Source of the DNA: Oryzias latipes
Lineage: Eukaryota > Chordata > Actinopteri > Beloniformes > Adrianichthyidae
DNA length: 64,000 nucleotides
Reading direction: 5' to 3'
Assembly: GCF_002234675.1 (NCBI RefSeq)
Contig: NC_019871.2
Span: 19,562,604 to 19,626,603, forward strand
In this document: positions 1 to 11,559 of the stretch, in pieces
Numbering within the stretch: the stretch's first letter is position 1
How the letters are laid out: each line of letters begins with the position of its first letter
Translations under genes and position numbers: made by a program
Notes under the pieces: model-generated
What the model was told of the DNA's origin: nothing
Database searches by the model: none
What the model saw: only the letters and a program-made list of their open reading frames with translations

Positions 1-2216
1 TCTCATAGATACAGACGGTTTTATTTTATTTTTAGATTTTTACAGGGCCTTTGATATGATTGAGCATAATTTCATGTTTCAAACTCTGCAATTCTTTGGT
101 TTTGGTAACAAATTTATTAATACAGTTAAAACTTTTTATTATGAAACCAGTAGTTCTGTTTGTTTACCTCAGGGGACGTCTCACAGATTTAACATCAACA
201 AAGGTATAAAACAAGGTTGCCCAATTTCACCCCTTCTTTTTATTGCAGCAGCAGAAATGCTGTCTTTGCTCATCAAACATACTGACTTTGGTAAGCTGAC
301 AGTTGCAAATGCTGAATTTTCAATAAGCCAACTAGCCGATGATACAACAATTTTCCTTAATAATCTTCATGACATCCCCAAGATTCTTAAAACTATTGAC
401 ATCTTTTCAAAAGCTTCAGGCCTCAAATTGAACCTAAACAAATGTGAGATCTTACCCATTAAACCATGTACATTATTGAATGCTTATAATATCCCTATTA
501 AATCCACAGTTAAATACCTCGGAATGCATATAACTAATAACAAAACAGACTTGGAAAAACTGAATGTTTGGGACAAACTAGAGAAATGTTCGACTCTGCT
601 GAATAACTGGGCACAGAGAGATCTTTCTATTTTTGGTAGAATTCTCCTCACCAAAATTGAAAGCATATCAAGATTCATATATCCCACCTATTCTATAGGT
701 GTCCCTAAACAAGCCATCAAATCTATTAATCAAGTCAATTTTAACTTCATATGGAAAAGGAAAACACACTATGTTAAACAAGGTACGCTGACTAAAAAAT
801 ATGAAGATGGAGGTCTTCAAGCCATAGACTTTAACAGCCTTAATGGCACCTTAAAAATAAACTGGTTAAAATCATTTATTAGGAATCAAAATAGTATTTG
901 GTTCATTGTTCCTAATAAAATATTTTCCAGCCTAGGAGGGATCCAATTTTTACTCAGTTGTGATTTTGACAATAAGAAACTTCCCATTCAACTTTCGTCT
1001 TTTCATCAGCAAGTTCTCATGTATTGGAAGCTCATTTATAAACACAATTACAGTCCACACAACACTCCCATATGGAACTGCAGATACATCACTATCAGAA
1101 ACAAGTCTATCTTTGTTCCAACATGGTTTGAAAATGGAATTTGGTCTTTAATGCATCTTCTTAATGACAATGCCACTCTCATGTCTTTTGATGATTTCAC
1201 AGCTAAATATGGTTCACTAACGAATAGAAAAGATTTTGAAAAAATTATTAAGGCCATTCCTCAAAATGTTGTGAGCTTAGTTTCTGATTTGTTTCATAAT
1301 GACATCTACAGACATCCTACTGTCCCCAAGCTTCTGATTAATGGACACAACATAGCAACTGCCAAACTCCCAAACCTTCAAATCAGAGAATATTTTATTG
1401 TAACGTCCTTTCCCTACATCTCAAATCCAAATTATATAACCCAATATTTTAATAATTCAAAAAAGAAACAAATACGAACTAAATATTTAAAACTCCCCAT
1501 TCCTCCTAAAGCCAAGGAAGTTCACTTTAAGACCTTTTCAGGTATTTACCCTTCCAAGGAATTATTAAGAAAACGGTTTGGAATTCCTGAAAATTGTTGT
1601 TCTTTTTGTCATGTGGAGATTGAAACAACTGAGCATCTTTTCTTTGAATGTTTTTATTCTGATGTCTTTTGGAATAGCTTACATTATTGGCTTTTCCCCA
1701 AGATTCCACTTTTAGCAGACTTTTCTATTAAGTATATCATTTTTGGGTTTATTTTAGAAAACAAGAACACAGAACTTATTCTGAATGTTGTAATTATTTT
1801 GGGTAAATTCTATATACATAAATGCCGTTTCCTTAAAATCAAACCATTTTTTTCTACATTTCATAAAGAACTCTGCTCTTTTTTTTCATCTGTAAACTTC
1901 ATGGAAAACAAACTTGCTATGGAACTTCAAAGTATCATATGTAAATTACAGCTTCTTGATAGCCCCCTAAGTTAAGATTAATTGCAATGTCTATGTAAAC
2001 CCCCCCCCCCCTTTTTTATTTATTTTTTATTTTATTTTAATGTCTTGTATTTATTTTATTTTATTTTTCTGTATTATTGGTAAAAAAAAAAAAAATTATA
2101 TTGTCTTTATTCTGCATTGGCTGTTTGTACATGTCCAGTACCTTTTTTCGATGTTTTTGCACTTTGCATAATTGTATACAATTGTCTCAAACTGTTAACC
2201 TCAACTGTCTTTTTCA

Positions 2217-2251
<35 letters not shown>
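1..2251 (+). mobile_element. L1/Tx1-type LINE, 3' part (copy 1)
   Basis: The element runs in from the left window edge and ends in an AATAAA signal (2216-2221) followed by a 31-base A run (2221-2251). It contains the 3' half of ORF2 and about 245 bp of 3' UTR. The 3' UTR includes a C run near 2000 and T/A-rich stretches. Sequence 1-2251 matches, in inverted orientation, the LINE at 54341-56560 almost base for base. The 5' end and any target duplication lie outside the window, so full length is unknown. Confidence 0.93.
2..1975 (+). CDS. LINE ORF2 C-terminal part: reverse transcriptase and zinc knuckle
   Basis: The frame is open from base 2, upstream of the first internal ATG at 56, to the stop at 1975, so the start lies outside the window. 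Visible motifs are reverse-transcriptase block A (FLDFYRAFDM), the GIKQGCPISPLLF block, and the catalytic LADD box near base 335, which corresponds to the usual F/Y-A-D-D. The thumb and connection region follows. A CCHC-type knuckle with the pattern C-x2-C, H, C (CSFCHVEIETTEHLFFEC) lies near 1600-1650. This is the layout of L1-clade ORF2 proteins that copy their own RNA at a nicked chromosomal target. Unlike the copy near 55-58 kb, this copy has no internal stop in the shared region. It may be a young insertion, but activity cannot be judged without the 5' half. Confidence 0.9.
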   Translation, partial: LIDTDGFILFLDFYRAFDMIEHNFMFQTLQFFGFGNKFINTVKTFYYETSSSVCLPQGTSHRFNINKGIKQGCPISPLLFIAAAEMLSLLIKHTDFGKLTVANAEFSISQLADDTTIFLNNLHDIPKILKTIDIFSKASGLKLNLNKCEILPIKPCTLLNAYNIPIKSTVKYLGMHITNNKTDLEKLNVWDKLEKCSTLLNNWAQRDLSIFGRILLTKIESISRFIYPTYSIGVPKQAIKSINQVNFNFIWKRKTHYVKQGTLTKKYEDGGLQAIDFNSLNGTLKINWLKSFIRNQNSIWFIVPNKIFSSLGGIQFLLSCDFDNKKLPIQLSSFHQQVLMYWKLIYKHNYSPHNTPIWNCRYITIRNKSIFVPTWFENGIWSLMHLLNDNATLMSFDDFTAKYGSLTNRKDFEKIIKAIPQNVVSLVSDLFHNDIYRHPTVPKLLINGHNIATAKLPNLQIREYFIVTSFPYISNPNYITQYFNNSKKKQIRTKYLKLPIPPKAKEVHFKTFSGIYPSKELLRKRFGIPENCCSFCHVEIETTEHLFFECFYSDVFWNSLHYWLFPKIPLLADFSIKYIIFGFILENKNTELILNVVIILGKFYIHKCRFLKIKPFFSTFHKELCSFFSSVNFMENKLAMELQSIICKLQLLDSPLS

Positions 2252-2253
<2 letters not shown>

Positions 2254-2829
2254 TCCTCTTCTCTCCTTTCTCCTTCTTCTCCTCCTTATATCTTACATCG
2301 CCCCCTAGCGGCTACATCAGAACACAACAACATGGATGATAGAAAACAGGAAACATGATGGACTGTGAGGCTTTGTTTGTAAGTGCTACTATTCTGCTCA
2401 GAAATTAAAGTCAAAACACATCAAATAAGTTTTCACCAACACAGTATAGTTGCTTGTTGTAACCCACAGACATGTGAAGCCATGAGAAGTTGCATTTTAA
2501 TATATTCTGCAAGTAAATGGTGTTAGATCTTTAACCAATGACATCCCATCTGCTTCTAGACCAAAACAAACACCTCATTAGCTGTAAGGTTCAGGAAATA
2601 CCAACAACATTTACAAAACCTTCAGGCTCAAGCTAAAAAGGGTTTTTTTCTCCACAAACAATAAATTACAGCATTGCATTTTGCAAATAAAAATTCAACA
2701 AACTTCTTTTTAAAAAAAATAAGGGATTCAACCCTATTTTCATTATTATTTGTTGACAAAGTCTGATGCTGAAAAGACAGAGGATGCAACACAAAGTGAT
2801 GATGATGGTTGTATGAGGACTTGTGTGGC
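2252..2829. other. Non-coding spacer between LINE copy 1 and the RTE remnant
   Basis: A short pyrimidine-rich stretch follows the LINE tail, then AT-rich sequence without exon-like frames or recognised repeats. Confidence 0.5.
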
Positions 2830-2850
2830 AGGTTGAGGTGGATTTGTATA

Positions 2851-3262
2851 GGTGAGGCAGAAAGATGGAAGGATATTCAGGATGTCAGGGTGATCAAGGA
2901 CAGAGATCAACTCTTTGACAAGATCTTGGAAAGTGAGAGGATATCTGAGGAATGGAGAAGATGTGTTCTGGTTCAATTTTTAAGTGGAAGGGAGCTGAAG
3001 ATGCTTGGATGGGAGTGACCAGGATGGATAGGATCAGGAATGAATCTATCAGAGGAACATATAATGGTAGATGTTTTGGAGCAGGGAAACAGATGGAGAT
3101 GGTTTAGACACATTGAGAGGAGGAACACAGATTATGTTGGTAAAAAGAAGCTGAGGTTGGAGATACTAGGAAAGAGACCTGTGGAAGACTAAAGAGGAGG
3201 TTCATAGAAGTAGAAAAGGAGAACATTAAAGAGGAGATGAAGAGGAGAGGATGATGAGTCAC
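2851..3262 (+). pseudogene. RTE-type LINE remnant, internally deleted
   Basis: The translation shows three blocks typical of fish RTE-family reverse transcriptases, in the right order but without the sequence that should separate them. First is a DVRVIKDRD block (about 2875-2904). Next is a KILESERISEEWRRCVLVQ block (about 2917-2975). Last is the C-terminal GVTRMDRIRNE block (from about 3010), followed by WFRHIERRNTDYVGKKKLRLEILGKRP (about 3099-3180) in a different frame. Stops and frameshifts interrupt it. The catalytic core is missing, so the remnant is dead. It is degraded more than either L1-type LINE, so it is probably much older. Assignment is by motif memory. Confidence 0.7.
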
Positions 3263-4745
3263 AGTGGCGCCTCCTAAAGGAAGCAGCCAAAGGGGAAGAA
3301 GGAAAATGTTGTCACTTTGCTAACACCCAATCAAAACTCAGATTACTGGGATTACTTCCTTATGGTATTCCAGGACTTTACCAGGAACTTTATGATAAAA
3401 CTAGTTAAAGAACTGACTGAAAATATCAGCAATTTACGAAGTTGTAACAACAGTTTACCAAGCAAGAGGTAAACACTGCTCAGGGCTAATTAATATGAAA
3501 CAAATTATGTAGCCTTTGGTCTGTAAAAATAAGAGGGCGTTCACATTTGGACAAATGTATTTTCAATGGCCTTGGTAAATTTTGGCCCTGATTTAATTGG
3601 GTGTTTAAAGTTTAGCATCAATGAGTCACTATGGAGTTTTGTGTTCATATAATGTCCAGATTTAAATGATCGTACAATTTTGTTACACCATTTGCAACAA
3701 ATCACTCATTGGCAACATTACTGCGCCCTTATGTGGAAAAGGGGAGGGGTAACCTTGATCAGATGTTTTTTTTTACCTGTATGAGATTAATTTGTTGAAG
3801 TGAGTGTTTGGTAATGTAGGAGACGCCTGTGAAATTCCTCAATGTCTGTGGTGACCCACATAACTGCAGCAAATTTATACTCTTAACTTTTCCTTCACGT
3901 TGACTGTGCACCCTGTTAAACTTAAAAAAAAAAAAAAACTAAATTATTGACCAATGAGTCATCAAACAGTTCAAATACACATGCACCAGGCTAAATTATT
4001 GGAAGTTTGGAGTAAAAGGAAGTCTGTGTGGAGATTCTTCATAAATCAGTCTGACAGTTTGGTGTTTCAACTGTCCCACCCACTAAAACTCATTTAATCC
4101 TATAGAGACTGACGAAGCACTGCAAGTGAACAGACTACAGTTCCTCCTTAATTTGGTGTGGCTGAAATGGAACAAAACATGACAGATGAGGAGGAGGATG
4201 GAGCAGCAGCTAGCACTGTCTCAAAGAACTGCATCTTCATTTTTATAAAATTTAAATTTTTCTTGTAAACTCCACATGAGTTTAAAGTCACTTCTAAAAT
4301 GTTATTTTTTTTCCATTTGAAGTTTACATATTGTTAGTGCAGTTTGTACAAACATGTTTAGAAACCAACAACATTTCACAAATTATATGTGAAGGATTTG
4401 GTTAATCCTTTGCTGATGCTGTTTGCTAACAAATGAAAAAAGCAACTGTCAAAAAAACATTATAAATTCACATTTTATAAGTAGTCTGGACACAGAGTCA
4501 TGAGAACTTAGAGTTCACATAAGGGAACTTGAGAGCATCTTCTTCATATTCACCCTCCCCAAAACCTCTGCACTGCACAAGAAGCTTGTTAGTCCACATG
4601 ATAAGAATCTTGCGTGGAGAAATTAGGAAATTAGACAATCAGAGTGTAGTTTGTGTAGACATCCTACAGGCTTGTGTATCATGAGCACACTCTGTGCATG
4701 CAGCATTATTGCGAAATCAGGAGCCAGTACTCGCACCAAACTAAT
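3263..4745. other. AT-rich intergenic sequence
   Basis: I see no convincing exon, RNA gene or bounded element here. An A run lies near 3924-3938. The last 60 bases lead into the hAT target duplication. Confidence 0.5.
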
Positions 4746-4753
4746 GTTTAGAG

Positions 4754-6506
4754 CAGGGGTCTCAAACTCAATTTACCTGGGGGCCACTGACGGCAGGGTC
4801 TAGCTGAGGGAGGGCCGCAACTTCAACGCACACACACAACTAGTGAGTGTCTGAGAGCCAATAAATTTGTATGTAACATGTACTATACTGTTAACAATAC
4901 TCTATTATTATTATTTATTATTTTTCTGCACAAAATTTGCTTGTAAAACTCATTCAAATAAAATACGTTAAAAAAATCAATAAGTAAATAAATCAGTAAT
5001 ACATTTCTGTTTAATTATTCTTCTATGTCTGCTGTTTTCTAATTTAAAAGTTCTTATTAACACAGTTCAGTTAACACTGTTGAATTCTAACTATTAAACA
5101 CTAAAGAAGACTTAAATTCTACAGTTCTGTAACCTCCATCAATGGTTCTTCTGAACACGGCTTCTCTTGTCTTCTTACTGCTGGACACTTGGCAGCACTT
5201 CCTCCCAAACTGAGACCCTCAGTGTGGTTAAAGATGATTTTCATTAAGTCTGGACTGGACTTGGACTTTTTGAAATTGAAGGTGGAGACGTCAGAGAGGA
5301 TGTGCTTCCAATTCTGAGTCCGTGTTGAATTTTTTTTTTTAAGTTTACTCTTTAAACCACAAATCAGTAAAAGAGAAACAAAATTCAGTAACCATTTTTG
5401 GATTTTCCATCTTATGACTTTTTCACATTTAAACCGTGGTCACACGTTATTGTAGAGCAGCCGGTCAGCCACTCCTATATTTTTTATAAAAAACGGATGG
5501 ACATTCATGTTGGTGACACCAAATATGTGCAGCCAAGATGCACAATAAGCGTGTTTGAGATCACTCAGGTGGAGGAAACGCGGCAACAGATCGCCTGGTG
5601 TGTGACGGATGTTTTTGCTTTTGCTCCATCATCACCTGTCAATCATCAAAAAAATATTAGGAGAAAGGGACGGGAGCAGCAAAGTCCCAACCTGAGCGAA
5701 CGCAGCTGGAAATGTACTGACTGCAAGCCGCAAATTGACTACAAAACAATGCATTGTGGGAAATGTGTCCTGATGTTTTTTGTAGTTGAGTGATCAATTA
5801 AAATCATTTAAAATACCTGTTGATTTAAAAATGGCTACATACATTACAAAACATTAAAATCAATATAAAAGATACAATAACAGATCATACTAAGGGGGAG
5901 AGGCATAATAAAACTAAATTGAATTTGAAGGACAACTCCAACTTCCTGTCCTCCTTCAGTCTCAATGCAAATCCCCCCCTCCCCTCACGTCTATCATTGC
6001 ATTTTCACACGTATTTTCAGACTAAATCGCGTTAGGTGTCACGCATGTACGTGTGGGACATTTTTCTGCGCAGCGACCCGACTCTCCTGCGGGAGACACG
6101 TTCGGTCAGGGTTGAACGCCGCCACGCACCTAACCATAACCCTCCTCCGGGTCCATGCGACCCAGAAACAAGTTCAGCAACCGCTGCATGGATTTAGAAA
6201 ATTACGAGCGAATAAATACGTTCTAAAAAGGAAAGTAAGGAACTCCTTAATGTGGTCCGGGGAGGGGGCTGTCAGGTTTCTTGCCTTAAATGTTTTCCTG
6301 CTTTCAAGCCCGGTAAATGTCCCGCCCCCAAGAGTCATAAACCCCGCTGGTATTGGTTGGTTGTCAGCCTCGCAAACACTGAAAAGGTGTCATTCACACA
6401 GACTGGCAGGCCGCATTAACATTAAACTTTCATATTGAGGCGGGGGCCGCAAAATATCATCTTGGGGGCCGCAAATAGCCCGCGGGCCGCGAGTTTGAGA
6501 CCCCTG
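4754..6506. mobile_element. Non-autonomous hAT element with perfect TIRs
   Basis: Ends are 16-bp perfect inverted repeats, CAGGGGTCTCAAACTC at 4754-4769 and its complement at 6491-6506. An identical 8-bp target duplication GTTTAGAG flanks both sides (4746-4753 and 6507-6514). An 8-bp duplication with CAGGGG termini is diagnostic of hAT elements. The subterminal GGGGGCC and GGGCCGC motifs are typical of this group. No hAT transposase frame is present. Open stretches inside (plus strand 5398-5793 and 5965-6438) begin at non-ATG codons and show no family resemblance. A minus-strand frame at about 5119-5335 is discussed among the findings. Confidence 0.92.
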
Positions 6507-6514
6507 GTTTAGAG

Positions 6515-8248
6515 TGTAGCATAAGGACAAAGCACAACATTATCACCAGTATGTCACAAGTGTGTGCAACTTCCACTGCCATTACAAACACTCTACAATA
6601 GTACCACCTGTACATCAATGGTACAGTCCATTTTCATGACGCCCTTTAAGGTGGTCGTACGAGCCTCGAGGGAACTGCAAGACACAGCTGCTTAAAATGC
6701 AGCTTCCCTTAAGATGTAGCTGATCCTCTCTGTGACCCTACATGGGCCCGGACAACACAAAAAGCCACAGCAGCTGTATGGGTCTATGTGACTAAGGCTT
6801 AAGCAATGCCACCCCCCCAAAAAAAAAAACTCAATGGCTCTACTTGTATATGACACTAATTCATCAACTCAGCTGCAGTAAGCAAGCTGTTTCATGCAGT
6901 CTGTCATGGTTGCCTGCAGATGTTTGTTAATATCGGTTGCAAAGGGAAGAGCTTGAAAATAGTGAATCAAATTTTCAGGCTGTGACTTCATTACCAAAAA
7001 GGCAATTACACTTAAACTTTAATTGAGACAAAGCAGAGCAAAAAGTGTCTGCTCTTTACAGAGAATAATGAAAGTCACATCATGCTGTCACTCAGTTACA
7101 CATCACGGACAGGAGCCTGCTGCAGACACCAACTGTGATCCAGCCTATTAAAGACACGCTTCTAGTTGAGCTTTGGAGTCCCTCTGCTTGGTTTCTTATC
7201 TCTCAGATCTCCCCTTGTCTCCTAAAGCTCCACTTGGCTACTGTCCCAACTGATGACTATGTTGGTTCCAATTCTGAAGGCTTATTTCTGTCTCTGTTGT
7301 GTTACGTTAACACCAAAAAATAGAACGTTTATTAATCAATCAGAATGTTAACATCATCGTCCCTCCGCACTGCAACTCAAGCTTTATGCAGGAGCTCTAT
7401 TTCCAGTCCGTTAATACATCAATTTTGCAACAAAAAGCCGGGGAACTGGAAACAGATCCAGGTTTCGAAATAAAAACTTCTATTGTACTTTCAAAATAAA
7501 ACTTTATAAGACTTAATTTGATATTTACGATTACATGCTTGCACGATAACACTACAGATAAAACCACAAAGCATGTATTTTACAAGGACTCAGTTAGAAA
7601 GGAAAGAACATAGGGTGTGATTATTTGAGTGTTGGATGAGGGAAGGGAGCAGGAAAAACTATTTGACTTTTGACTTACCATGGGGGTGACAGGATAAACC
7701 ACTCCTCCGGGCTCGGGGGGGGGGGTTGGACCAGAGACACAACGAAATCAATGTAAATCGACTGACGGTCGTGAAAAGGACCCTTTTTACCCAACGCAAC
7801 TGAGACACACCCCAGACAGACCAGTATTAATTTTGGTTTAAGTCTTTAAGTGCTTAAAAAACCTGTGCTTGGTCTTTGTGCCACCAAAGCACCAACTACA
7901 GATCTGGTTCTTAATAATAATAATAATTTTGCTGGAGCAGATTAAAGAACCCTCTAGCTTACAGGCCCTCACACCCCCAACCTAACAGTAATGGAGCAAC
8001 AAAAATGGTGAGCAATATTGGAGTTGTCCAACCGTACAATTTTGAGCCAGATTCCAGCTCAGATGAGGAAAACAAAGACATACATGGATCTGTTTGTCTG
8101 CATGTGGATGGATGCATTTGACTGGAGCAAAGCGGGGATCTCCTGGGCCGCCCAGCCTATTTTCTTTGCCGCAAATACGTTCTTTTTCAAATGGCATTTG
8201 AATAAAGAGATACTTAGAAATGGAATTTTGAGCTTAATATTCTTTATA
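6515..8248. other. Intergenic sequence without recognised genes
   Basis: No exon-like coding segment is seen. A G run lies near 7718-7727 and a short TAA repeat near 7915-7928. Short open frames (for example at 7135 and 8018) lack family motifs and conserved splice context. Confidence 0.5.
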
Positions 8249-9070
8249 TCCACTCACCTGTCATTTTAATGGGTACTCCTTGCTAGTACCATTTGAGACC
8301 AGTGACCTCATTGTCATGTTCAAGAAACCAGTCTGAGATGATTCCAGGTTTATGACAGCTTTATGACAGCTTTTTGGCTTATCCTGCTGGAAGTAGCCAT
8401 CAGAAGATGGGACACTGCGGTCATTAAGGGATGGACATGGTCAGCAACAATACATAGGTAGGCTGTGGCCTTGTAGTAAAGGTTAATTGGTACTATGGGG
8501 CTCAAAGTGTGCCAGGAAAATATCCCCCACACCATTACACTACCACCACCAGCCTGAACCGTTGACACAAGGCAGAGTGGATCCATGCTCTCATTATGTT
8601 GACACCAAATTCTGACCCTACTATCCAAATGTGGCAGCAGGAATACAGACTCGTCCGACCAGGCAACGTTTTTCCAATCTCCTATTGTCCAATTTTGTTC
8701 AGCCTGTGTAAATTGAAGCCTCAGTTTCCTGTTCTTTGCTGAAAGGAGAGGCACTCGGTGTGGTCTTCTGTTGCTGTAGTCCATCTGTCTCAAGGTTGGA
8801 TGTGATGTGCGTCCAGAGATGCTCTTCTGCAGACATTGGTTGTAACGACTGGTTATATTAGATTCTGTTTGTCTTTCTATCAGCTGGAACCAGTCTGGCC
8901 ATTCTCCTCCGACCGCTGGCATCAACAAGGCATCTCCACCCAGGGAACTGCCGCTCACTGGAAATTTTCCTTTTTCTGGATCATTCTCTGTAAACCCTAG
9001 AGATGGTTGTGGGTGAAAATCTTAGTAGATCATCAGTTTCTGAAAATACCCAGACCAGCCAAGAGTAATA
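8249..9070 (-). pseudogene. Decayed Tc1/mariner transposase and element
   Basis: A minus-strand frame (8350-8958) reads as the middle of a Tc1-type transposase. It has a CLQKSISGRTSHPTLRQ segment, the RRPHRVPLLSAKNRKLRLQF segment, and the first catalytic aspartate in WSDES. A GGGSVMVWGIFSW segment follows. After about 8450 the family-like reading continues in another frame, so the end of the open frame is out of register. The helix-turn-helix N-terminus and the last catalytic acidic residue are not recoverable. The left boundary resembles the terminal CACTCACTGGCCACTTTATT-type end of fish Tc1 elements, in diverged form; the right end is truncated. It is inactive. Confidence 0.85.
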
Positions 9071-9294
9071 TCCTAATATCACCATTGACACAAGTCAAAG
9101 AGATTTCACTTTACCCTATGAATTCGGGTGGCTTGTATGATGTTTTTCAAGTCTAAAAAAATACTAGCTAAAGGTAAACCTGTCTGAATGGAGCACAAGC
9201 AGTCAAGCATCACCTGATTATTGCTGGAGAGAGGCTTGATCTCTGGGAGCACATACAATTTAATTACGGCTGCCATCAATCTGATTTATGAGCA

Positions 9295-9342
9295 AACACA
9301 CACACAGACACACAAACACACACAAACATAAACACACACACA
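9295..9342. repeat. CA-rich microsatellite
   Basis: Imperfect (CA)n tract with interspersed GA, AA and TA units. Confidence 0.85.
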
Positions 9343-10301
9343 GAGGTGCACCCAAGTCATTAATTTATTTTTGCATAAGATTTTGCATAAGAAAAACACA
9401 TAAACTATGCAAATAACCAATGTCACTCATGGGTTTGTTTTTCATATAAAAGCGTTTTTTTCTGTACAAACAGTTTCTTATTGGAATTTTTCATACAAGC
9501 TTTACGATTTTGCATTGTTTTGTTTTTCTTTCAGCTGATTTATTTTAACATTTTAACATCAAATCTATTTTTAAATCATTTGCATTTGTTCATTTGAAAT
9601 CCCTGCATTTTGGAATGTTGGGAGACATAAACTTAATTAAGAAAACATCCAAACATGTGGACATTACCACAGAAATCTGTGTTTGGCGGGGAGAAACGAT
9701 GCACCTATACTGTAACAAGCAAGATGAGAAGAGTCAGGAATCAAAAGACGGCAGGAGAAAATGAAAACTGTGGAGGAAAAAGAACAAAAAAAGAAAGCTG
9801 GAGAAGGGGAAATGAGGGATAACTTGTGTCTTTCTTTATCAAGCTACATTTTTAATTTATCTGTCACAAACCCATCAAGACATAAAAACGGAAAAACACA
9901 TGGATATTAACATGAAGCTTAGTTCAGTTGCCGCTTCATTTAGCCATACATATAAATTGATGTCTTTGATTTTAATGTTTAAATTATTTACCTCAGAGAA
10001 GTCTGCTCATAAATATGAAATACCACCTAAAAATCATTTTAAATCTGGTAAAATAAGGAAAACAGAAAACGTTATACTAATTAAAAATTACAGTGCGTTA
10101 AAATCAAGAAGCTGTAACGTCTCCGAAATCTTTTAAGACCCGTCTGACTTTGGTCACATTGTATGTGTTTCAAGGGATGCTTTGGAACTAGTTTTAAGTA
10201 TCTGCAGAGTTTTGTAATAATTAAAGAAGAAAGGGGAACTTAAATTATCTTTCCATAGTGAAGTTTTCAGAATTTCTAAAATAAATTCGATAAAGGTTTA
10301 A
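9343..10301. other. AT-rich intergenic sequence
   Basis: No gene or bounded element is recognised. The open frame at 9900-10136 has no recognisable motif. Confidence 0.45.
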
Positions 10302-10450
10302 GGCAGTGGTTCCCAAACTTTTTCTGTAGGGCCCCCCTTTCTGAAGATTAGAATAGTTTCGAGCCCCCCCCCCCATACTGACAAAAACATACAAATCCTT
10401 TGTTTCTAAACTCCACCGCGCCCCCCCTGCAATACCCCCCCCCCTTGTCA
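10302..10450. mobile_element. Solo hAT-type end fragment
   Basis: CAGTGGTTCCCAAAC followed by a purine/C-rich subterminal region is a typical hAT left end. No matching right end is found before the next element at 10513 or beyond it, so only a terminal fragment remains. Confidence 0.55.
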
Positions 10451-10512
10451 CCATCCTTGCATGGTGAAAAAAAATTGATCAAAGTTAATTATATGGTTAT
10501 AATTCACAGAAG

Positions 10513-11559
10513 TACGGTGGCCCAGAAGGGTCACAACACAACACATTAACTTTACAAACAACACATTAACTTTACACACAACACATTAACTTTACACACA
10601 ACACATTAACTTAACACACAACACATTAACTTTACACACAACACATTAACTTTACACACAACACATTAATTTTACACACAACACATTAACTCACAACACA
10701 ACACAATAACTCACAACACAACACATTAACTCACAACACAACACAATAACTCACAACACATTAACTCACAACACAACACAATAACTCACAACACAACACA
10801 ATAACTCACAACACAATAACTCACAACACAACACATTAACTCACAACGGAAGTAAAGCTGCAATGGAAGTGCTTTTATTCTGAAATTTCCACTGGGCTGA
10901 GTGGCTAACTGCCTAACAGAAAGTAACGTCACAGTGAGCTGTGGAGGGAGCATGTTTCTTCTACAAGAGAAGCTACACAATGTTAACGCACTCTCCTCTG
11001 CGCTGCACTCACACCCCTCTCTGTCGCTGCACGTGCTCCGCTCCTCTCCTTCTTCAGCCCCCTCCTCTCACACTCACTCGGTCCCCAACACCCCCCACCC
11101 ACCCACACACCCTCCCAGTCCCTGCACGTGCTCCTCTCCTTTCTTCCGCTCCCTCTTCCTCTCACGCACGCACGCGGTCCCCAACACTTGGGAACAAATG
11201 TGGAGAGATCACACTGTCAGGCTTTAATGAACACAATTTATAAGAGGCGGGGCGTTGCACTCCCCCAACAACAGGTTAGATGACAGAGCCCGGTCCATTA
11301 AGCTCTGCCGTTCACGGAGCTTCAGTAGAACTCCAAAAGCCACACGGCCTAACGTAGGCCGCTATTATATGTTCATGAGTGGGAAAAAACCCGCTGAACC
11401 GACCTTAAAACCGCCCAAATTATGCATTTTTGACCACAAATTTACACCCAAAACCGCCCAATCTGGCAACGCTGCTGCTAGCTTCTCTTGTAGAAAACCA
11501 TGCTCCCTCCACAGCTCACTGTGACGTTACTTTCTGTTAGGCAGTTCTGGGCCACCGTA
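10513..11559. mobile_element. Inverted-repeat DNA element with CGGTGGCCCAGAA ends
   Basis: The outer ends TACGGTGGCCCAGAA (10513-10527) and TTCTGGGCCACCGTA (11545-11559) are exact complements. They fit a 13-bp TIR with a TA target duplication. A second, longer inverted pair lies inside: about 10909-10975 against 11479-11544, nearly perfect over about 65 bp. On the right this pair directly abuts the TIR. On the left a tandem repeat block separates it from the TIR. No transposase is encoded. The superfamily is uncertain; a TA duplication would fit Tc1/mariner or ISL2EU-like elements. The right end lies against the slc12a9-like exon. Confidence 0.7.
10535..10848. repeat. ACACATTAACT-type tandem repeat
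   Basis: Many units of the form (TTTACACACAACACATTAAC)n grade into (TCACAACACAACACAATAAC)n. It lies inside the inverted-repeat element, between the left TIR and the left inner arm. Confidence 0.9.

Noticed and set aside
2117..2308. 63-codon frame across the LINE poly-A tail
   Set aside because: Poly-lysine from the A run; not a gene.
5398..6438. Two plus-strand frames of 131 and 157 codons inside the hAT element
   Set aside because: Both start at non-ATG codons or lack any resemblance to transposase or host proteins. They are probably chance frames.
8018..8269. Overlapping frames on both strands left of the Tc1 remnant
   Set aside because: No motif, no consistent splice sites and no similarity to the adjacent transposase.
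10786..11524. Several open frames on both strands (for example 10901-11227 and 10983-11165)
   Set aside because: They lie inside the inverted-repeat element, in low-complexity CT/CA-rich sequence, with no motif.
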